Shown here: piece by piece, positions 11,750-23,308 of the stretch | Numbering within the stretch: position 1 is the first letter of the stretch | Layout of the letters: the number at the start of each line of letters is the position of its first letter | Source of the DNA: Taxillus chinensis | Lineage: Eukaryota > Streptophyta > Magnoliopsida > Santalales > Loranthaceae | Direction of reading: 5' to 3' | Assembly: GCA_023512835.1 (NCBI GenBank) | Contig: CM042088.1 | Location: 33,807,664 to 33,871,663 of the forward strand | DNA: 64,000 nucleotides | The notes under the pieces: generated by a model | Told to the model about the DNA's origin: nothing | Database searches by the model: none | What the model saw: the letters and a program-made list of their open reading frames with translations, nothing else | Program-made: the position numbers and the translations under genes

Positions 11750-12104
11750 GTATATTTAGGTATTGCCTGGTGTCAATTGTTATAGACAATAATGATTGAT
11801 ATTCATAATGGTCATATAGAAACATCAATGAGTAATATTAGTTATGGACTTTGTACAAAGAGAAATTTTAGGTGCCAAAGTTGCTTAGACGTAGTAACAG
11901 ATTATCAGAGGGAAAGGAAAAAAAAATCACGATCGTTCACATTAGTTATAGTTTTACGGCAACGTCGCGAGCAGGTTACATAAATATTTTTTGTTGGACA
12001 AATTAAACATAATAGAACGATAGGATTAATACCCTTTTTCCTTTTAGAAAAAATATGAAAATATTTGTATCACGGTTTAAATTAAAATATTTGTCGTTGA
12101 CGTG
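11293..12104 (-). promoter_or_regulatory. CYP90A 5' flank / promoter region
   Basis: About 0.8 kb separates the P450 ATG from the first retrotransposon LTR. On the gene strand a good TATA box, TATATAAAT, lies at 11475-11467, about 175 bp before the ATG. A single CGTGTG word at 12101-12106 sits on the junction with the LTR; it matches the published BRRE core bound by BZR1 in CPD promoters, but a 6-mer is weak evidence. An (AT)n/(GTAT)n run lies near 11719-11752. Confidence 0.55.
11467..11475 (-). promoter_or_regulatory. TATA box candidate of CYP90A
   Basis: TATATAAAT on the minus strand, the best TATA match at a plausible distance upstream of the start codon. Confidence 0.5.
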
Positions 12105-12422
12105 TGTTGAAGACTTTGATTAGAATTCAACAATAATGTAGAGAAGAATAATCAAATATTCAAATCCTAAGCTCAAACAATTCAAGTAATTAACTGAAAA
12201 AGCTAAAATATAGAAATAAATATCTAATTAAGAGTTTATTACTAATAAAAAGTCAATAATCGAATAATCTGAATATGTCCAAATACAAAACCTATTTATA
12301 GGCAAGCTAATAACTAGGAAATGAAATCTAATACAATTACGAAACTAAAGTAAAATACCAAAATATCATAATTCGAATTAAAAACAAAAAAAAGTAATAA
12401 AAAGGAAAACTATAAACAAAGG
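12105..12422 (-). repeat. Element D LTR 1, distal part
   Basis: 3' end of the first D LTR on the minus strand, ending GTCTTCAACA. It resumes at 25895-26063 after insertion A1. It aligns with 26738-26853 plus 39874-40090 and with 43851-44200. Confidence 0.75.
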
Positions 12423-12939
12423 TGTAAGGATCCGTATATGTGTTAGCATAACTTATAATCTATATTTGATGTTAAAAATATTATTTTGAGAATGTAGCCA
12501 TTAATACGATCGTTTTGACTATATTTGGATCTAATTTGAGGTCCAGAAGCCTCCAGAGGTTATTTAGTAAATTTTAGGAGTTAAATTGAAGGTTATTAAA
12601 TAAAAATTAGAATTTTAGAGGGCTTTTTGAAAATTATTAAGGAGTAGAACGAATTTTAATTAAAAATAGGGTTTTGAGGTTTTATTATTTATTATAATTT
12701 TGTTTTGAGAAACCCTAGCCGTCAAAGGAGAGTTCTTAGTGTTCTTCATCGTTCTTCGCTAATTTTAGACCATTCTTGCGAGTTTAATCCCTTCGGAAGG
12801 CAAGAGGTAGGTGATTCTTGATTTCTTTGATTTTGATTATCCTATTGCATGAGCACAGACCGTAGAATTGTGTGGATCGAATCCTTATAAGTATATTTTG
12901 ATATATATATATATATATTCTTTGTTACGTCGTCTGACC

Positions 12940-13260
12940 TTTCTCGTGTGTCGCGCAATGGAGAAGGAGGAGAGCGGCGGCAACTGCCGTGCCCGCACCG
13001 TGGTGATGGAGGAGGGGCGGTGACAACTACCACGCCCGCGTGGAGGAGACGAAGGAGAGGAGCGGCGGCAACTGCCGCCCCATGGAGCGATTCCGTGAGA
13101 CGCCCCGCATGCCCGCAGATCGACAGCATGCTCGCATGGTTTAGCGAAGAGAGGAGCAGCGACAGCACTTCCGCCCTTGTGCAGTGCCTCTACGCCAGCT
13201 TCCTAGTGTAGAAAAAAAGAGGGGGGGGGTCGGCTTCAGTGCCGCCCCAGTGAAATCTTA
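12940..13260 (+). other. GC-rich segment within solo LTR A1
   Basis: An abruptly GC-rich stretch with two copies of 'gagcggcggcaactgccg' about 86 bp apart; each contains a small inverted repeat. It has no counterpart at the same place in A2. An open frame of about 87 codons (12948-13211) is arginine-rich and low-complexity, probably not a gene. It may be a captured host fragment. Confidence 0.4.
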
Positions 13261-13475
13261 CTAACCCTAGAGGGCTGGCGTGTTGGGCCGACCCTTTTTG
13301 GGTCGGTCCCCTTTTTGGAGCTTAATTATTTTTTAAAAAATAATAAATAAAGATTGGGCTGATAATTATAGTTTAACAATATAAATATTATGTGAATCAC
13401 AAAATTAGTAATTTGACATTTAAATGTTACTTGTAATATAATATTATTTAATTGACCACGAGTGTTAAATGTTTG

Positions 13476-13507
<32 letters not shown>

Positions 13508-14012
13508 TCAATTGTCGTGTGTGATATGTTATTATTTGGTTTGACACTGTTTAATTAGTTAAATATTATTTGAGCTTGATAGTATGATTTAATAATTTAA
13601 ATATAGTTTGTAATTCAATATTAGTAATTTGGCATTTAAATATTACTTGTAGCTTAATAATACTTACTTGATATTTAATGTGTTGGATGTTTGATGAATA
13701 TTTATATATATATATATATATATTGTAACAAGACCCGCAAAATTTTTAGCTATTTAAGTTCTTACTTAAAGAGTAATAATAATAAAATAATAATAATGTT
13801 ATTGTTAACAATAGTTAGAAATGATATTTTAGATATTATCACGATAAAAATAAGCACCCAATATAGTCATTCAAATAGCATGTGATAAGTAGCCGTTATG
13901 AATAGTATCCGTCCGTTATGAATAGTATCCGTTTGGACTTCCATAAATAGGTATGAGCATGAGATTTTATTTTATAAGAGAGTATAAAGTAAGAAGAAGA
14001 ATAATAAGAGTT

Positions 14013-14294
14013 ATGGCATCAAGTTCTCAAGGACGCCATCCGAGAATAGTGTACGCGATGAAGATCGGCGAGCAATACGACTTGAAGTTACAAAGCTATG
14101 CTTTGCTATAGATGAGCTAAATGCTCGTGTCCAATGGCTGCAATATAATGCAACGAGACACGGGAGAAGTTTGAGGTTATTCGTGCGACAACCACGACAA
14201 TGTTAGCCAAGGGTTTTTTAAGCCCCTCCCTGAAGCACAACACGCCTTACGCACCTACGCTAATATAATTCAAGAAATTTTACGAAGGCCATAG
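14013..14294 (+). pseudogene. Small unknown ORF ('ORF X') inside B left LTR, frameshifted
   Basis: ATGGCATCAAGT starts a frame of about 94 codons that shifts near codons 7-12 and again later. The readable pieces include RDEDRRAIRLEVTKLCFAID and a tail ending EILRRP before TAG. It is homologous to the interior ORF at 19661 (shared MASS start, DEDRR, 'TMLAK'-like words) and nearly identical to 20331-20612. An upstream ccataaatag (13941-13950) may be a TATA box. The product would be charged and helical. I recognise no family. Confidence 0.5.
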
Positions 14295-15137
14295 AATATG
14301 ATATTAATGTTTATATTTAAGTTTATAATATTTTATGCTATAATGTTATCTTTACTTTATTGTTTAGTGATTATGCAATTATATTATTTTATCCGCGTAA
14401 ATATTAAATACGTTATAAAAATAATAATAAAATAATTTCTTATATGTCATAAAAATTTTAGATACTTTATATTATGTCATTTAGTTTCTTAAACCAAATT
14501 ACTATGGGTAAGTAAGTATTACAAGCCTTAACTTTACCAAAAGTATAAAACATAGGTAAGGCCCAAAAATTTGAATGAGGCAGATTCTGGAGGTCCCATT
14601 CAAAAATTCATAACTTGAGTTATATAGATCCAATTGACATGAAACCAAAGCCCATTTGTTCCTTTATCACTTAGCTAAAACGTGTAAAAATTTCAGAATT
14701 TAATATGAAGCCAATCAATTCCAGAAGTTAAAATACTACACATAGGTTCAGTGTGAACGGGTAAACATTTTAGTATGACTTTTAAAATTCAATAACTTTT
14801 GTTATACACATGTGAAAATTATAAAATTGGTACCTATTTGTAGATATTTGAGTTACTAATGCAATACAATTGGCCATTTGTCAAAAACTACAAAATTAAA
14901 AACGTTATAATTGAATTAGTAGGGAGTACACCAATGTGGACTTTTTGATGCCAAAGGAACCTTCTAGGTTGAAAAGTCTTAAAACATTTTTTTAATGGTA
15001 GGAGAAGATACCCACGTTTTAAGGGAGGATAATAGGAATAAAATAAAGTATTTTATATATTTTTACATAATTTAATTTGATGCCAAAGTCAAATTCATAC
15101 ACTACTTTCACACTACACACCTACCACCATCCTTGCC

Positions 15138-15145
15138 TATATAAG
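15138..15145 (+). promoter_or_regulatory. LTR promoter TATA box, element B left LTR
   Basis: tatataag followed by a pyrimidine-rich leader; the same box is at 21451-21458 in the right LTR. Confidence 0.6.
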
Positions 15146-15358
15146 AGTGTCTTGCCTCTCCTCTTAAGCACAAATCCCTCAAGCCACACCACGAAATTTC
15201 CCTCTCAAAACACTCCCTTAAGCCCTCTTAACATCCCAAATACTCTACTCAAATCCTCTTTTGCTTTTGGTACTTACCAAGCGTCAAGTTCTACGAAAGG
15301 TAATACTTAAGATTTTTTGAAATTTTTAAGTCGCTTCTTTATTTATTATGTAGATCTA

Positions 15359-15490
15359 TATGGTTGGTTTTACCACCTCATATATACTATATTCATGGTT
15401 GGTTTTACCACCTTACATATGTTATTTATATGATTAGTTGTACCACCTCGTATATACATACATGGTTGGCCTTGCCACCTCATATACATA
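15359..15490 (+). repeat. 37-bp tandem repeat in B left LTR
   Basis: Four imperfect units of 'atggttggttttaccacctcatatatac'; the second LTR has the same array at about 21672-21805. Confidence 0.8.
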
Positions 15491-17421
15491 CCGTGTAATT
15501 ATTTTAAATTATAGTATTTTTATCATAGCGTTGTCATTCTATAATTCAAGTGAAAAGATGAGAATATTAACTTATGTTTTTATTTTTATTTTAAGGTTCT
15601 AGATATCGGAAGATTGTAAGGAACGACTTCCAAAAATGAATTCCCCGACAATCGTCCTTCTTCTTGCAGCCCCAATTGTTAATGCCTCAACCTCACACCT
15701 ATCCCCATCCTTATCTCCTCCGATCTTCCCTTTAGACCCGTGTCTAATATCCCCTCATGGTTAAGGTGGAAGACACGTAGGAAAAATAAGCTTATCGCAC
15801 GTCTTTTTCCGTTCACCCAATACAAGAAGTAAATCTTATTCAAAAACTCTCAAGGCATATAACCTAGTTAGTGCACAACTCAAGGCTTATGATGCATGGG
15901 ATCGAAATAGGATATGGAACAGCAATAGAAGTGGGAACCCAAATTAATATTCAACCCCACAAGCACGGTATGCCTATTAAAAGATATAGTTAAAGTATGA
16001 TATATATATATATATATATATATAAAAGGAGATATGTGTGATATTGAACTTTTCAAGCATTAATGCTAATTTAGTGTTTTGATATTTTTTTAAGGTTTAG
16101 AACGCGGAGAACGACAGCGGATAGTAAGGGTTTTTCTTTTCCTTTTCTCTCTTTTCTCTTCCTCTTTAACTTGTTTTATTTGGAATTATTATTGTAAGAG
16201 TTTTTATGTTTTCTTATTCTTCTATTTTCAATTTATTGTTGAAAACATTAGTTTCGCTTTTAATCTCTTAATGATCTTTTTAATTGATTGGGGTAGATAA
16301 CCATTTTGATAATCGTGGTTATCCTTGTTAGCCTTGAATGTTTTATTGAAATTCCGTGCTATGTTTCATGTTATGTATGACCTCTTATGTTTGGACAAAG
16401 TTTATGATGGGTGGTTCCAAAAGACCTCCAATGCATTGGTAAAGAACATCATCGGAGAGTGTCAATCCAAGTGATAATATGTTATGTTATGATTCGGTAT
16501 CTAGGTGGTTAACCTAGGTCATGATGTTATGATACGATGTCTAAACATAATCTTCCATGTTATGATTTCCTTGTGAAATGTTGATCATGTATGCAAATGT
16601 TATATGGTATTTCCTATGTTCGATATCTTCATGATTTTCCTTACCCGCTTATTTTACCCTTACTTGGGCTATTTGAGCTCACCCTTTTTATGATTTCTTT
16701 TCCAACCCCAGGTAATTAAGGGATGGAGAAACTAGGATAAGGAGTCGAGAAGTGCTTGGAAATAAAGTTGTGTGAAAATTTAAAGATTTATTAAGTTGTT
16801 TGCTCGTGTGCTTTGTTATGTAATAATGGGTTATGGATACTTAGTCTCTAAACCCCTAAACCTTAAAGATCTTGGATTGAAATTTGTAATAATGAATGGT
16901 TTGTTTGATTAAATAAGTAATAGTTTGAAATTGATATAAAATTTGTATATTTAATTTCCGCTAACTCAGCCTTTGGAGGTTTCAAATTTGGGGGCGTTAC
17001 GATTGGTTTTTATCGGTTAGCTTTATTATCGAGTCTTAGAAATATGAAGTGTGATACATAAGTTAAAGGTCTTAGAATGATAATTTCGTATAAAGCATAG
17101 GAATAAAGTATAACACGCTACAAGAAAACAAAATCAATAAAAACTTTTAAGTAAACGCATGAGATTATTGTTAGGAAATTATATTTCGTTTATTGATGGA
17201 CTAACGGGTATTTTGTGTATATATTTCAAAAGAAGCACATGGAGAAATCTAGTAATTGACACGGTGAAAGGTATGTTATCAAGTCTTCAACGTGATTTTA
17301 GGATAACACACTCGTGAAAGGTACGTCATTCGGCACGCTACAAAATAAAATAATAGTAGGGTATATCGCACACAAACACACAACTTATTTTATTTCATAA
17401 AGAAATATTACATAAAGAAAA

Positions 17422-17655
17422 TTACACCAACATTGCGATAATATGGAACGGATAGATTGTCATCGGGAACGGTATGAAAATTGGACTAAACACCTCGTCC
17501 ATGAAAAATAAGAACGTTACAAAAATAACAAGAACGGTAAACAAGATCCCGACAAATGGAAACATTTTGTAGAGAAGGGAAAGAGTGGATTCGCCGGATT
17601 CGAGCTCAAGCAAGCTCGCCGGAAAGCGATAACAATCGGCAACCGGTTCGTTAGA
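17422..17655 (-). CDS. Unknown membrane-protein-like ORF fragment
   Basis: On the minus strand the frame reads through 'SNEPVADCYRFPASLLELES', then two strongly hydrophobic stretches (including FPFVGILFTVLVIFVTFLFF) and ends with TAA at 17422. A stop precedes the segment at about 17660, and further coding-like sequence extends to about 17830 in another frame. Sequence character differs from the AT-rich surroundings, suggesting a captured gene fragment transcribed opposite to element B. No family recognised; it could be chance. Confidence 0.35.
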   Translation of the reverse strand, partial: SNEPVADCYRFPASLLELESGESTLSLLYKMFPFVGILFTVLVIFVTFLFFMDEVFSPIFIPFPMTIYPFHIIAMLV

Positions 17656-18616
17656 GTGTTAGCAGGTGAGAAGATAAGTCGTCAAGGTTGGGAAGCACGT
17701 CACCATTAGGGTCTTCGATGCCAACAGAAGGATTCGAAGTGTATGGTCGCCGCAGTCCAGGTGAAGCTAGTGTCGCACAAGATGGTGCGGGACGACGCAG
17801 CCAAAGCACGCCTATAATGGAGAATACGTGGTGAGGGATAAAAGTATGAATGTGTGGTTAAAAAAAAAAAAAACCTAATAATAATAATAATAATAATAAT
17901 ATAACTTAAATAATAAGATAAAAGTCACGTTCACTTCCACAATAATTAGCCCAAACCAATTATAGGCATGTCGAATTTGGTATATGTAATTAGGCTCGGA
18001 CTAGCTCAGATAACAAGCAGGCCTCGAAAGTGGCGAATCATCAACCACTACTCCAGCAGGGAACACATAGGAACCGAACCAAGACGTTCAGAATATTCAA
18101 ACAAGGTGACACCTTTAGGCCACCTCCCAAGCAGTATACAAGTAAGTAGCCCGATTTAACGTAAGGATTATAATGCTCGGTTAAAGAAGCAAATAAATGA
18201 TGACCCCTTAATTTAAGTAGTTATCTTATGAAATCTCATTATTATCACATGCCATGTTTAACTTATGTTGCCATTTTAAGTTAAGTAACCCTTTATATTT
18301 TTATATACCACGGTTATTTTATTTTTATTATATATACTCCTTTCTTTTAATGCCCAAGTAAATACCTATCATCTTGTTCCATGCTTTAAGTTAAGCATCT
18401 TAGCTTCAATATTGCGGCACGCTAAAGCTACATAGGTATAGATTTACTACACGTTAACGCCATATCATGCATGCCTTATACCGCACGCCAAAGGCACTCA
18501 CCCATGCTCTTGCTATATGTAGAAGTTAATGCACCTATGCTTCTAAGACACGGTCAAGTTATCTTTTAGCTTGCTTTTTCTTACACGCTAAGTTTACTAA
18601 CCCCAACGAATAACAC

Positions 18617-18623
18617 TATAAAT
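18617..18623 (+). promoter_or_regulatory. TATA box candidate before the LOG-like copy
   Basis: tataaat 60-70 bp upstream of the ATG at 18684, followed by a short leader. Confidence 0.4.
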
Positions 18624-18683
18624 GGAAGTATGCGCCATTTCCATAGTTCTAGACCTAGACAACAATTTCTATTTAGTTGAAAA

Positions 18684-19306
18684 ATGGCTTCCTACTATAA
18701 ACCACCACAAAACTCAAGGTTCCAACGACTTGGTGTTCTTGGAGGAAAACCATTGGGAAGAAAGAGTGTTATAAGATGCAACCATAGAACTCGGTGAGGA
18801 ACTTGTTCTAAAGGGTTAGACGTTGTCCGCAATTGCGAAATTTTTGGACTTCGGAGCTTTTGTCTCAAGTCGTTCGCTCGGCGCGGAGGACATATATCTA
18901 CACATTCGGAGCATGGAAACGCGATTCCGAACTTCATCAACGAAAGGAAGAAGTCGCTAGACTCTCTGATTGCTTCATTATACTTCCTGGAGACCTTGGA
19001 GCTATGGAGGAATTCATGGAAATCGTCAACTGGGCTCAACTAGGTATCCATGATAAACCCATAGGCTTACTTAACATAGGTGGATTTTTCGATCCCTTAT
19101 AGCCCAAATCGATACGCCATCGAAGAAGGTTTCATTAAACCATCACAAAAGAAGATATCATCGTAAGTAGCCGCAAGGATCTACTAAGGAAAATGGAGGC
19201 ATATGAGCCAACACGTGAAGGTGCTATTTCAAAGGACCTTTGGGAAAAAGCCTTCAGGATCATCGAATCTAGACAACATCTAGAAAACCACTTAACTCTA
19301 TCATAA
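18684..19306 (+). pseudogene. LOG-like (cytokinin phosphoribohydrolase) retro-copy inside element B
   Basis: LOG enzymes release active cytokinin bases from their nucleotide 5'-monophosphates. The copy starts ATGGCTTCC and gives 'SRFQRLGVLGGKPLGRKS' (family N-terminal strand). After shifts come QRKEEVARLSDCFIILPG, the degenerate active-site region PGDLGAMEE (family PGGYGTLEE) and the nearly perfect family stretch WAQLGIHDKPIGLLNIGGFF, then IIVSSRKDLLRKMEAYEP pieces before TAA. It has no introns, although plant LOG genes have several, so it is probably a retro-copy. The first half is about 25 codons short. Frame changes and the altered PGGxGT motif indicate loss of function. Orientation matches element B; a TATA box lies just upstream. 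Confidence 0.8.
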
Positions 19307-19660
19307 TTTGAAATCGTATGGTGTATTTTATTTTGTTTTAAATAAATGATGCTTTTTAACCTATGTCATCGTATAACCCTAGAATTTTTAAGAGTGATAT
19401 CATAAACATAATAAATGGAAAGTAATAATATTGGTGATAATGTCTAGGACACGTTTTATAATGTGAAACCGCAAATCTTAGTCATTATATGAAAGTGATT
19501 GGTATGATTTTGATTGATGATAACAAGCCTATTTTGACATTTGAGAACCTATATCGATTATAATATCATTATCATTATTGAAGTAGCCGTATCTAAGCAA
19601 GTCCTATATATAAAATATAAACGAAGGAGAAGATAATCTTTTATAAAGCAGTGCAACGAT

Positions 19661-19889
19661 ATGGCATCATCCAACTCTCATGTGTATATACTCGAATCTA
19701 GCACCACGCGAGATGAAGATCGACGAAAGGGTGCGGGCTGAGATTACAAGACTACTCTTTACCGTAGATGAACCGACAGTCCGTAATCATTGGCTACTAT
19801 TAGAGCAAACAAGGATGAGGGAAAAAGCTAATCTCATTCGTGCAGCCACATCGGCAATGCTAGCGAAGGACAATGTGGCTCTCTTGTGA
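19661..19889 (+). pseudogene. ORF X, interior copy in element B
   Basis: ATGGCATCATCC begins 27 codons (including RDEDRR) that end in TGA. The homologous frame then continues one base over (RVRAEITRLLFTVDE, ending SAMLAKDNVALL, TAG... at 19887). A TATA-like run, tatatataaaa, lies at 19605-19615. The LTR copies carry a longer C-terminus ending EILRRP; here the matching DNA continues to about 19950 after the stop. No known domain; the residue pattern suggests helices. Confidence 0.5.
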
Positions 19890-20006
19890 AGCTCGCTTAA
19901 CCCTTAGGGTTTATGCAGATACAATTCGAGAAATATTGAATAGGCCATGAAAGTAATTATAATTTTCTCCTTGGGACCATGAGTTTTTGTGATAACGAAG
20001 GTACGA

Positions 20007-20045
20007 AATAATTTCGAGGACGAAATTTCTTTAAGGAGGGTAGGA
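20007..20045 (+). other. Tekay-type polyprotein tail remnant and PPT of element B
   Basis: NNFEDEISLRR translates across 'ttcgaggacgaaatttctttaagg', a conserved 3' end of Tekay/Del polyproteins. The PPT aaggagggtagga (20033-20045) abuts the right LTR. Confidence 0.8.
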
Positions 20046-22310
20046 TGTAAGACCCGCAAAATTTTTAGCTATTTAAGTTCTTACTTAAAGAGTAATAATA
20101 ATAAAATAATAATAATGTTATTGTTAACAATAGTTAGAAATGATATTTTAGATATTATCACGATAAAAATAAGCACCCAATATAGTATTCAAATAGCATG
20201 TGATAAGTAGCCGTTATGAATAGTATCCGTCCGTTATGAATAGTATCCGTTTGGACTTCCATAAATAGGTATGAGCATGAGATTTTATTTATAAGAGAGT
20301 ATAGAAGTAAGAAGAAGAATAATAAGAGTTATGGCATCAAGTTCTCAAGTCGCCATCCGAGAATAGTGTACGCGATGAAGATCGGCGAGCAATACGACTT
20401 GAAGTTACAAAGCTATGCTTTGCTATAGATGAGCTAAATGCTCGTGTCCAATGGCTGCAATATAATGCAACGAGACACGGGAGAAGTTTGAGGTTATTCG
20501 TGCGACAACCACGACAATGTTAGCCAAGGGTTGTGCGACTCTCTTCGCCGAAGCACAACACGTCTTACGCACCTACGCTAATATAATTCAAGAAATTTTA
20601 CGAAGGCCATAGAATATGATATTAATGTTTATATTTAAGTTTATAATATTTTATGCTTATAATGTTATCTTACTTTATTGTTTAGTGATTATGCAATTAT
20701 ATTATTTTATCCGCGTAAATATTAAATACGTTATAAAAATAATAATAAAATAATTTCTTATATGTCATAAAAATTTTAGATACTTTTATATTATGTCATT
20801 TAGTTTCTTAAACCAAATTACTATGGGTAAGTAAGTATTACAAGCCTTAACTTTACCAAAAGTATAAAACATAGGTAAGGCCCAAAAATTTGAATGAGGC
20901 AGATTCTGGAGGTCCCATTCAAAAATTCATAACTTGAGTTATATAGATCCAATTGACATGAAACCAAAGCCCATTTGTTCCTTTATCACTTAGCTAAAAC
21001 GTGTAAAAATTTCAGAATTTAATATGAAGCCAATCAATTCCAGAAGTTAAAATACTACACATAGGTTCAGTGTGAACGGGTAAACATTTTAGTATGACTT
21101 TAAAATTCAATAACTTTTGTTATACACATGTGAAAATTATAAAATTGGTACCTATTTGTAGATATTTGAGTTACTAATGCAATACAATTGGCCATTTGTC
21201 AAAAACTACAAAATTAAAAACGTTATAATTGAATTAGTAGGAGTACACCAATGTGGACTTTTGATGCCAAAGGAACCTTTAGGTTGAAAAGTCTTAAAAC
21301 ATTTTTTTAATGGTAGGAGAAGATACCCACGTTTTAAGGAGGATAATAGGAATAAAATAAAGTATTTTATATATTTTACATAATTTAATTTGATGCCAAA
21401 GTCAAATTCATACACTACTTTCACACTACACACCTACCACCATCCTTGCCTATATAAGGAGTGTCTTGCCTCTCCTCTTAAGCACAAATCCCTCAAGCCA
21501 CACCACGAAATTTCCCTCTCAAAACACTCCCTTAAGCCCTCTTAACATCCCAAATACTCTACTCAAATCCTCTTTTGCTTTTGGTACTTACCAAGCGTCA
21601 AGTTCTACGAAAGGTAATACTTAAGATTTTTTGAAATTTTTAAGTCGCTTCTTATTTATTATGTAGATCTATATGGTTGGTTTTACCACCTCATATATAC
21701 TATATTCATGGTTGGTTTTACCACCTTACATATGTTATTTATATGATTAGTTGTACCACCTCGTATATACATACATGGTTGGCCTTGCCACCTCATATAC
21801 ATACCCGTGTAATTATTTTAAATTATAGTATTTTATCATAGCGTTGTCATTCTATAATTCAAGTGAAAAGATGAGAATATTAACTTATGTTTTTATTTTT
21901 ATTTTTAAGGTTCTAGATATCGGAAGATTGTAAGAACGACTTCCAAAAATGAATTCCCCGACAATCGTCCTTCTTCTTCTGCAGCCCCAATTGTTAATGC
22001 CTCAACCTCACAATTATCCCCATCCTTATCTCCTCCGATCTTCCCTTTAACCCGTGTCTAATATCCCTCATGGTTAAGGTGGAAGACACGTAGGAAAAAT
22101 AAGCTTATCGCACGTCTTTTCCGTTCACCCAATACAAGAAGTAAATCTTATTCAAAAACCTCAAGGCATATAACCTAGTTAGTGCACAACTCAAGGCTTA
22201 TGATGCATGGGATCGAAATAGGATATGGAACGCAATAGAAGTGGGAACCCAAATTAATATTCAACCCCACAAGCACGGTATGCCTATTAAAAGATATAAG
22301 TTAAAGTATG

Positions 22311-22341
<31 letters not shown>

Positions 22342-23308
22342 GAGATATGTGTGATATTGAACTTTTCAAGCATTAATGCTAATTTAGTGTTTTGATATTT
22401 TTTTAAGGTTTAGAACCGGAGAACGACAGCGGATAGTAAGGGTTTTTTCTTTTCCTTTTCTCTCTTTTCTCTTCCTCTTTTAACTTGTTTTATTTGGAAT
22501 TATTATTGTAAGAGTTTTATGTTTTCTTATTCTTCTATTTTCAATTTATTGTTGAAAACATTAGTTTCGTTTTAATCTCTTAATGATCTTTTTAATTGAT
22601 TGGGGTAGATAACCATTTTGATAATCGTGGTTATCCTTGTTAGCCTATGAATGTTTTATTGAAATTCCGTGCTATGTTTCATGTTATGTATGACCTCTTA
22701 TGTTTGGACAAAGTTTATGATGGGTGGTTCGGAAAGACCTCCAATGCTTGGGTAAAGAACATCCTCGGAGAGTGTCAATCCAATTGATAATATGTTATGT
22801 TATGATTCGGTATCTAGGTGGTTAACCTAGGTCATGATGTTATGATACGATGTCTAAACATAATCTTCCATGTTATGATTTCCTTGTGAAATGTTGATCA
22901 TGTATGCAAATGTTATATGGTATTTCCTATGTTCGATATCTTCATGATTTTCCTTACCCGCTTATTTTACCCTTACTTGGGCTATTTGAGCTCACCCTTT
23001 TTATGATTTCTTTTTCCAACCCCAGGTAATTAAGGGATGGAGAAACTAGGATAAGGAGTCGAGAAGTGCTTGGAAATAAAGTTGTGTGAAAATTTAAAGA
23101 TTTATTAAGTTGTTTGCTCGTGTGCTTTGTTAGTAATAATGGGTTATGGATACTTAGTCTCTAAACCCCTAAACCTTAAAGATCTTGGATTGAAATTTGT
23201 AATAATGAATGGTTTGTTTGATTAAATAAGTAATAGTTTGAAATTGATATAAAATTTGTATATTTATTTTCCGCTAACGCACCCGGTTTGAAGTCTCAAA
23301 TTTGGGGC

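Larger units (their letters stand above)
13724..17001 (+). repeat. Element B left LTR
   Basis: About 3.28 kb. Near the start is a doubled 20-bp unit (cgttatgaatagtatccgtc, about 13905-13941), then a small degraded ORF (14013-14294). A TATA box, tatataag, lies at 15138-15145, followed by a C/T-rich leader and four roughly 37-bp repeats 'atggttggttttaccacctcatatat...' (15359-15490). The next bases (attggttttta) are only a poor match to a tRNA-Met PBS. Confidence 0.85.
17002..18660. other. Element B interior, left part
   Basis: Mostly AT-rich, non-coding DNA after the left LTR. It contains the minus-strand hydrophobic ORF (17422-17655), an (AAT)n run near 17877-17900, several copies of 'cacgcta' words (18418-18600) and a TATA box (18617-18623) just before the LOG-like copy. 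No gag or pol motif was found. Confidence 0.6.

Noticed and set aside
12948..13211. 87-codon Arg-rich ORF as a gene
   Set aside because: GC-driven open frame in an LTR, low complexity, with an equally open opposite strand.
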